Assembly: GCA_025846845.1 (NCBI GenBank)
Contig: JAOYTL010000013.1
Location: 141,869-205,868, forward strand
Origin: Alloboseaceae bacterium BT-24-1
GTDB taxonomy: Bacteria > Pseudomonadota > Alphaproteobacteria > Rhizobiales > Beijerinckiaceae
Direction: 5' to 3'
Length of the DNA: 64,000 nucleotides
The notes beneath the pieces were generated by a model. That model saw only the letters and a list, made by a program, of their open reading frames with translations. It was not told the DNA's origin and did no database searches. Position numbers and translations under genes: made by a program. Within the stretch, counting starts at the first letter, position 1; each line of letters opens with the position of its first letter. Below, piece by piece: positions 59,098 to 64,000 of the stretch.

Positions 59098-62000
59098 ATG
59101 GCCGCCCCTGCCCCGCGACCTGCCACCAGCATCGCGCCCGTCTTCCACGCTCCCTACGCCGAGGACGATGCGGCGATCGCCGGTCAGCTGCTCGCCGGCG
59201 GACGGCGCGACCCGGCTGCCAAGGCTCGCATCGACGCCCGCGCCACCTCGCTGGTCGAGGCGATCCGCACCCGCAAGATCGGCCTCGGCGGCATCGAGGA
59301 GTTGCTGCGCGAGTACTCGCTCTCGACCAAGGAGGGCCTCGCCCTGATGGTGCTGGCCGAGGCGCTGCTGCGCGTGCCTGACGCTGCCACCGCCGACCGG
59401 CTGATCGAGGACAAGCTCGGCCAGGGCGACTTCGCCCATCACGAATCCAAGTCCGACGCCTTCCTGATCTCCGCCTCGTCCTGGGCCCTCGGCATCACCG
59501 CCCGCATCATCCAGCCCGGCGAGACCCCGACCAGCATCATCGGCAGCCTCTCCAAGCGCCTCGGCGTGCCTGCCGTCCGCACCGCGACGCGCCAGGCCAT
59601 GCGCGTCATGGGCAACCATTTCGTCCTCGGCCAGACCATCGAGGAGGCGCTGAAGCGCGCCCGCTCCGGCTCGGGCAAGCTCTACCGCTATTCCTTCGAC
59701 ATGCTCGGCGAAGGCGCCCGCACACAAGGAGACGCTGACCGCTACTATGCCTCCTATGCCGACGCGATCGATGCCATCGGCCGCTCGGCCGGCAACGACA
59801 AATTGCCGAACCGGCCCGGCATCTCGGTCAAGCTCTCGGCGCTGCATCCGCGCTACGAGGCGACCAATCGCGAGCGCGTGCTGGCCGAACTGACGCCGAA
59901 GGTGATTGAACTCGCTCGTCAGGCCAAGACATACGATCTCAACTTCACCGTCGATGCCGAGGAGGCCGACCGGCTCGAGCTCTCGCTCGACGTCATCGCC
60001 GCGGTGATGGCGGATGCCTCGCTCGCCGGCTGGGACGGTTTCGGCCTCGCCATCCAGGCCTATCAGAAGCGCGCCGCCGCGGTGATCGACCACATCGCCG
60101 CCCTCGCCGAGACCTATGACCGCAAGCTGATGGTGCGCCTGGTCAAGGGCGCCTATTGGGACACCGAATTGAAGCGCGCCCAGGAGCGCGGCCTGCCCGA
60201 CTATCCGGTCTTCACCCGCAAGGCGATGACCGACCTGAACTACGAAGCCTGCGCCAAGCAGCTGCTGGCGCTGCGCCCGCGCATCATCCCGCAATTCGCC
60301 ACCCACAACGCGCTGACCGTCGCCACCGTCGCCGAGATGGCCGGCAACGCCGACAACTTCGAGTTCCAGCGCCTGCACGGCATGGGCGAGGCGCTCTATG
60401 AGCGCCTGCTGCAGGAGGATTCCGGTTTTGCCTGCCGGACCTATGCGCCGGTCGGCGGCCATCAAGACCTGCTCGCCTATCTCGTCCGCCGCCTGCTCGA
60501 GAACGGCGCCAACTCCTCCTTCGTCTCGGTCTCCGGCGATCCCGACGTGCCGGTCGCGCAGCTCCTGGTGCCGCCGGCCGACCTGATCGGCACGCCCAGC
60601 GCCGCGCGCCATCGCCGCATCCCGCTGCCGGCCGAGCTTTTCGGGCCGTCCCGCCGCAACTCCGCCGGCGTCGAGCTCGGCGATGCGGCAAGCCTGGCAA
60701 CCCTGCTCGCCGAGGTCCACGCCGCCGCGGCCAAACCCGTGCCCGAGGCCGTGCCGCTGATCGACGGCAAGCCCGGCACCGGCAGCGCCCGCGACGTGCT
60801 CTCGCCGATCGACGGCAAGCCGGTCGGCCGCGTCACCGAGGGCGATGCCGCCAGCGCCGAGAAGGCGATGGCCGCGGCGAAGGCCGGCTTCCACGCCTGG
60901 AACGCGACGCCCGCCCGCAACCGCGCAGCCTCGCTCCGCCAGGCCGCCGATTTGATGGAAGCGCGCCGCGGCCCGATCCTGGCGCTGCTCCAGTCCGAGG
61001 CCGGCAAGACGCTGGACGACGCCATCGCCGAGCTGCGCGAGGCCGTCGACTTCCTGCGCTATTACGCTGCAGAGGCTGAAGGCCGGTTCGCCGTGCCGAC
61101 CGCGCTGCCCGGCCCGACCGGCGAGGAGAACCGGCTGATCCTGCGCGGCCGCGGCCCCTTCGTCTGCATCGCGCCCTGGAACTTCCCGCTCGCGATCTTC
61201 GTCGGCCAGGTCGCCGCCGCGCTCGTCGCCGGCAACAGCGTCATCGCCAAGCCGGCGCCGCAGACCCCGCTGATCGCCGCGCTCGCCGTCCGCCTCCTCC
61301 ACGAGGCCGGCATCCCGAAGACCGCACTGCACTTCACCCCCGGCGACGGCAAGCTCGGCGCGGCGCTGGTCGCGCACAGGCACGTCGCCGGCGTCGCCTT
61401 CACCGGCTCGACCGCGACCGCCCGCGCCATCAACCGCGCCCTTGCCAACAAGGACGGCCCGATCGTCCCGCTGATCGCCGAGACCGGCGGCCTCAACGCG
61501 ATGATCGTCGACGCCACCGCGCTGGCCGAGCAGGTCGCCGACGACGTCGTCCTCTCCGCCTTCCGCTCGGCCGGCCAGCGCTGCTCGGCGTTGCGCCTGC
61601 TCGTCGTGCAGGAGGACGTCGCCGACAAGATGGTCGAGATGATCGAGGGCGCCGCCAGCGAGCTCACCCTCGGCGACCCGCGCCAAATCGAGACCCATGT
61701 CGGCCCGGTGATCGACGCCGCCGCCAAGGAGCGCCTCGACGCCCATATCGCCGCGATGCGCTCGGGCAACCGCGTGACTTACGCCGGCAAGACGCCGGCT
61801 TTGCCCGGCACCTTCGTCGCCCCGCACATCATCAGGCTCGACAAGGTCGCCGACCTCGCCGCCGAGCATTTCGGCCCGGTGCTGCATGTCGTGCGCTGGA
61901 AGGCGGGCCAGCTCGACAAGGTGCTCGCCGAGATCGAGGCGACCGGCTACGGCCTGACCTTCGGCCTGCATTCGCGCATCGAGACGACGGTCGATCTGGT

Positions 62001-62214
62001 CGTCGACCGGCTCTCGACCGGCAACATCTATGTCAACCGCAACATGATCGGCGCGGTCGTCGGCGTGCAGCCCTTCGGCGGCCACGGGCTGTCGGGCACC
62101 GGCCCCAAGGCCGGCGGCCCGAACTATCTGCCCCGCTTCGCCACCGAGCAGACGGTGACGATCAACACCGCAGCGGCCGGCGGCAACGCCTCGCTGATCG
62201 CGATGGGGGAGTGA
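59098..62214 (+). CDS. putA: Bifunctional proline dehydrogenase / L-glutamate-5-semialdehyde dehydrogenase
   Basis: A 1038-residue PutA. The N-terminal proline dehydrogenase barrel contains the FAD region FDMLGEGART, VKLSALHPRYE and LMVRLVKGAYWDTE. The C-terminal aldehyde dehydrogenase has GRGPFVCIAPWNFPLAIFVG, catalytic Glu in LIAETGGLNAM, and nucleophile Cys in SAGQRCSALRLLV. It oxidises proline to glutamate with channelling of P5C, passing electrons to quinone. It lacks the N-terminal RHH DNA-binding domain of enterobacterial PutA, so regulation falls to PutR. The ATG at 59098 is chosen over a TTG at 59032. Confidence 0.95.
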   Translation: MAAPAPRPATSIAPVFHAPYAEDDAAIAGQLLAGGRRDPAAKARIDARATSLVEAIRTRKIGLGGIEELLREYSLSTKEGLALMVLAEALLRVPDAATADRLIEDKLGQGDFAHHESKSDAFLISASSWALGITARIIQPGETPTSIIGSLSKRLGVPAVRTATRQAMRVMGNHFVLGQTIEEALKRARSGSGKLYRYSFDMLGEGARTQGDADRYYASYADAIDAIGRSAGNDKLPNRPGISVKLSALHPRYEATNRERVLAELTPKVIELARQAKTYDLNFTVDAEEADRLELSLDVIAAVMADASLAGWDGFGLAIQAYQKRAAAVIDHIAALAETYDRKLMVRLVKGAYWDTELKRAQERGLPDYPVFTRKAMTDLNYEACAKQLLALRPRIIPQFATHNALTVATVAEMAGNADNFEFQRLHGMGEALYERLLQEDSGFACRTYAPVGGHQDLLAYLVRRLLENGANSSFVSVSGDPDVPVAQLLVPPADLIGTPSAARHRRIPLPAELFGPSRRNSAGVELGDAASLATLLAEVHAAAAKPVPEAVPLIDGKPGTGSARDVLSPIDGKPVGRVTEGDAASAEKAMAAAKAGFHAWNATPARNRAASLRQAADLMEARRGPILALLQSEAGKTLDDAIAELREAVDFLRYYAAEAEGRFAVPTALPGPTGEENRLILRGRGPFVCIAPWNFPLAIFVGQVAAALVAGNSVIAKPAPQTPLIAALAVRLLHEAGIPKTALHFTPGDGKLGAALVAHRHVAGVAFTGSTATARAINRALANKDGPIVPLIAETGGLNAMIVDATALAEQVADDVVLSAFRSAGQRCSALRLLVVQEDVADKMVEMIEGAASELTLGDPRQIETHVGPVIDAAAKERLDAHIAAMRSGNRVTYAGKTPALPGTFVAPHIIRLDKVADLAAEHFGPVLHVVRWKAGQLDKVLAEIEATGYGLTFGLHSRIETTVDLVVDRLSTGNIYVNRNMIGAVVGVQPFGGHGLSGTGPKAGGPNYLPRFATEQTVTINTAAAGGNASLIAMGE

Positions 62215-62217
62215 CTA

Positions 62218-62404
62218 GCCCCCTTCTCCCACCCATCTCGGGCCTGCCCGAGATGGGCACTTTAAGTGGTGCATGTCGGAAACATCCGACATGCACTGGG
62301 GAGAAGGTCCGGCAGGGGGATGAGGGCGCCTCGACCGGGCGAGCCTTCCTTCCCTCATCCGTCAGCGCTTCGCGCTGCCACCTTCTCCCCCGAGGGGAGA
62401 AGGA
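62218..62404. repeat. Rhizobial-style structured repeat cluster
   Basis: Several nested dyads follow putA: CCCATCTCGGGC/GCCCGAGATGGG (62230-62255), GTGCATGTCGGA/TCCGACATGCAC (62269-62295), then GCGCTTCGCGC (62365-62375) and CTTCTCCCCCGAGGGGAGAA (62384-62404). The block resembles the mosaic repeats common in Hyphomicrobiales intergenic DNA. A partial copy of its last segment is at 63868-63884. Confidence 0.7.
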
Positions 62405-62412
62405 ATTTCCGC

Positions 62413-62892
62413 TCAATAGCCGCGCGCTGGGCGCAGCGGCCGGCAGCCGCGCCGGTCGCAGCTGCTTTCCCAGAGCCGGCCGGTGCCGGTCTCGACGCAG
62501 CGGCTGGCATTGCAGTCGAAGCCCCCGCCGCCGCCACGTCGGCCATCGTAGCCGCCACGGTCGTAGCCGCGCCCGCCGCCATCATAGCTCTGGCCGGCAT
62601 AAGGGTTGCCGTCATAGCGCCGGCGGCGCGGCCGGTCGTCGTCATAGCCGCCGCCATAGCCGGGCTGCGGACCGCCGACCCGCCCGACCGGGCCGCTGAT
62701 CGGCCGGCAGCCATAGCGATCGCAGGTCGACTGGGTGTAGACGCCGGTGCGCGGATCGACGCAGCTCTGCGGCGAGCATTGCAGCTGCACCTGGACGATC
62801 GAGGCGGGCGCCTGCAGCGGCATGGCCGGCATGGCGAGGGCGGCGCCGGTCAGGCCGGCAAAGGCGCAGGCAGCGAGGATGAGAGCACGCAT
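62413..62892 (-). CDS. Secreted protein with a duplicated Cys motif and Gly/Tyr-rich linker
   Basis: A 159-residue exported protein with a signal peptide (ALILAACAFAGLTGAALA). Two copies of a Cys motif, CSPQSCVDPRTG...STCDRYGCRP and CNASRCVETGTG...SSCDRRGCRP (consensus CxxxxCVxxxTGxxxxSxCDRxGCRP), flank a Gly/Tyr/Arg/Asp-rich linker. Four Cys per copy suggest two paired disulfides or a metal site. A strong GGAGG precedes the ATG. The function is not recognised. Confidence 0.75.
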   Translation of the reverse strand: MRALILAACAFAGLTGAALAMPAMPLQAPASIVQVQLQCSPQSCVDPRTGVYTQSTCDRYGCRPISGPVGRVGGPQPGYGGGYDDDRPRRRRYDGNPYAGQSYDGGGRGYDRGGYDGRRGGGGGFDCNASRCVETGTGRLWESSCDRRGCRPLRPARGY

Positions 62893-62992
62893 GAGAAGGG
62901 TCCTCCTTTTACGTCATCCTGCACCAGCCAAGATAAACGGATGCTGACTGCCCCTGCCAGCCTTCCGTTCAGGAAACCGGCCGATCTCTCTC

Positions 62993-63256
62993 CTATTCCG
63001 CCGCGCGCGCCGCCGCCTGGCGCAGGCGGGCGAGCGCCTCGTCGGCGCCGGCCTTGACCTGGATGTCCAGCGCGGCGGAATCCTGCTCGATGCGGGCGAT
63101 CAGGGCCTCGACGCTGAGCACCTCGCCGGCGGCGACGAGCTTCAGCACCGCATTCGACAGCACGTTCGGCCAGAAGGCCGCGCCGCCCTTGGCCAATCCC
63201 TTGGCCTTGCGGCCCTCGAATTCCTTGGCGAGCTGTTCGGGGGTCTTCTTGGCCAT
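62993..63256 (-). CDS. Small hypothetical protein
   Basis: An 87-residue basic-to-acidic helical protein (KKTPEQLAKEFEGRKAKGLA, then VEALIARIEQDSAALDIQV). No domain is recognised. The ATG at 63256 starts a run of Lys that could bind nucleic acid. A ~100-bp gap with no obvious feature separates it from the Cys-rich secreted protein. Confidence 0.6.
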   Translation of the reverse strand: MAKKTPEQLAKEFEGRKAKGLAKGGAAFWPNVLSNAVLKLVAAGEVLSVEALIARIEQDSAALDIQVKAGADEALARLRQAAARAAE

Positions 63257-63338
63257 GGCAGGGTTTTCCGTGAATCGCGTTTGAGGGCGAGCTTATAGCA
63301 GCCTGCCGGCAAAGCGCGCGTGGGCCTATCCCTCCTCC

Positions 63339-63470
63339 GTCATGGTCGGGCTCGTCCCGACCATCCACGTCTTTCGGAGCCGATCGCAGGCGCCCCGCCA
63401 AGAATGGCCTCCGGCACCCGATCGAAGCCGGGCGAAGACGTGGATGGTCGCCACAAGGGCGACCATGACG
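63339..63470. repeat. Cruciform intergenic repeat, copy 3
   Basis: This copy opens GTCATGGTCGGGCTCGTCCC, has ATCCACGTCTTT on the left arm and GAAGACGTGGAT on the right with a longer, GC-rich loop, and ends GGGCGACCATGACGG. It belongs with 34409-34504 and 44607-44698. Confidence 0.78.
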
Positions 63471-63496
63471 GAAGAGGCGCTCTCCCCGCGCCTCAC

Positions 63497-63847
63497 CTAC
63501 CCCTCGCCCGGCAGCGGAATCGCCTCGATCTGCGCCTTGTGCCTGGCGATGCGCCGCTCGGCCTCCTCCCAGGCCGCATCGGCGGAGAGGCCGGCGAGGC
63601 GCAGGCCGAGCGCTTCCTTCAGGGTGGCGCGCTCGGCGTCGCTGAAGCAGGTCCGCAGGAAGGTGGTGGCGCAGTGCTCGCCATTCGGCCCGACGCAGGC
63701 CTTCGCCCGCCGGCAGTCCGGCAGGGTGCAGAGATAGCGCCAGCATTCCAGCTGCGTCGCCACGCTGCGCAGCGCGATCGGCCGCTGGCGCTGGAAGCGC
63801 TCGAACTCCTCGCGGGTCGCGCCGCGATGATCGGGATTACGGGGCAT
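63497..63847 (-). CDS. Small Cys-containing hypothetical protein
   Basis: A 116-residue protein with several Cys (CWRYLCTLPDCRRAKACVGP, then EHCATTFLRTCFSDAE) in its middle third, suggesting a metal site. The C-terminal half is helical. GGAGG lies six bases before the ATG at 63847. No family recognised. Confidence 0.65.
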   Translation of the reverse strand: MPRNPDHRGATREEFERFQRQRPIALRSVATQLECWRYLCTLPDCRRAKACVGPNGEHCATTFLRTCFSDAERATLKEALGLRLAGLSADAAWEEAERRIARHKAQIEAIPLPGEG

Positions 63848-63867
63848 GGGTGTCCTCCGATTAGCCT

Positions 63868-63884
63868 CCTTCTCCCCTCGGGGG
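63868..63884. repeat. Truncated intergenic repeat at IS insertion point
   Basis: CCTTCTCCCCTCGGGGG matches the end segment of the repeat block at 62384-62404 (CTTCTCCCCCGAGGGGAG...), but stops where GGCTGTTGC begins. The IS probably inserted here. Confidence 0.5.
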
Positions 63885-64000
63885 GCTGTTGCAAAACGCC
63901 TGATCTGTGATTCCCTGGTTGTTGCTGGGGGGATTTGCGATGGCTGTGAAGCGGACGGGTCAGCTGGGCTTCTCGGATGCGGCGGTTCCGGCGGGCCGTG
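63885..64000 (+). mobile_element. Left end of an IS5-like insertion sequence (runs off right edge)
   Basis: GGGCTGTTGCAAAACGCC begins immediately after the truncated repeat and looks like a terminal inverted repeat. It is followed by a transposase start at 63940. The right end and target duplication are outside the window. Confidence 0.6.
63940..64000 (+). CDS. IS5-family transposase, N-terminal fragment
   Basis: About 20 residues are visible (MAVKRTGQLGFSDAAVPAGR), which resembles the opening of IS5-family transposases. GGGGGG lies upstream of the ATG. It runs off the window edge, so the catalytic DDE domain cannot be checked. Confidence 0.55.
   Translation, partial: MAVKRTGQLGFSDAAVPAGR

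Noticed and set aside
59002..62085. Very long minus-strand open frame (1027 codons) opposite putA
   Set aside because: It is the antisense shadow of a well-supported PutA. Its composition is dominated by Asp/Gly/Arg with no recognisable domain, as expected from high-GC codon bias.

Overview
The window is GC-rich chromosomal DNA from an alphaproteobacterium of the order Hyphomicrobiales. Bosea or a close relative is my best guess. Support: a B12-dependent ethylmalonyl-CoA mutase (meaA type), the comF-grxC-nitrilase-DUF1178 gene order, a type-A PutA with a divergent Lrp-type regulator, TctCBA tripartite transporters, and several families of rhizobial-style palindromic repeats. The genus is an inference. 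No rRNA or CRISPR array is present. There is one tRNA gene.

Region 1 (1-11.1 kb) is a surface-polysaccharide cluster. A tightly overlapping minus-strand operon reads Wzz-like co-polymerase, O-antigen-ligase-like protein, CE4 deacetylase, two GT4 glycosyltransferases, a methyltransferase, and a truncated exported protein at the window edge. A flippase, a GT2 glycosyltransferase and a GNAT-like protein follow. A 19-bp motif recurs upstream of both halves of the cluster and may be a shared operator.

Region 2 (11.2-18.8 kb) is catabolic: KdgD (5-dehydro-4-deoxyglucarate dehydratase), a LysR regulator, divergent tctCBA, a second LysR and a Tat-exported amidohydrolase.

Region 3 (18,958-30,344) is the most interesting part. 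It is an 11.4-kb integrated element bounded by a perfect 17-bp direct repeat derived from the 3' end of tRNA-Glu(CTC). It carries a RepA-like ATPase, a hairpin- and repeat-rich putative origin, a small HTH protein flanked by ~72-bp inverted repeats, a tape-measure-like protein, an AT-rich Mrr-like nuclease, an XRE repressor with twin operators, several unknown small genes behind a set of mutually exclusive hairpins, a prohead protease-major capsid fusion, an AlpA-like protein and a tyrosine integrase. I find no terminase, portal, tail tube, baseplate or lysis gene. The genes are intact and tightly packed, so the layout looks like a capsid-encoding phage satellite rather than a decayed prophage. 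That is a hypothesis.

Region 4 (30.3-49.6 kb) is mostly core metabolism and housekeeping: old yellow enzyme, ComF, glutaredoxin, nitrilase, DUF1178, a MarR-controlled MFS/SDR unit, RraA-like protein, aminotransferase with a divergent Lrp regulator, amidohydrolase, ethylmalonyl-CoA mutase, V8-like protease, DUF1989 protein, J-domain protein and BolA, MFS transporter and thiolase.

Region 5 (49.6-64 kb) has two DMT transporters, a D,D-carboxypeptidase, a COG0523 metal GTPase, a GNAT-like protein, an acyl-CoA synthetase, a Tat-exported substrate-binding protein, the putR/putA pair, small secreted or hypothetical proteins, interspersed repeats, and the start of an IS5-like insertion sequence at the right edge.
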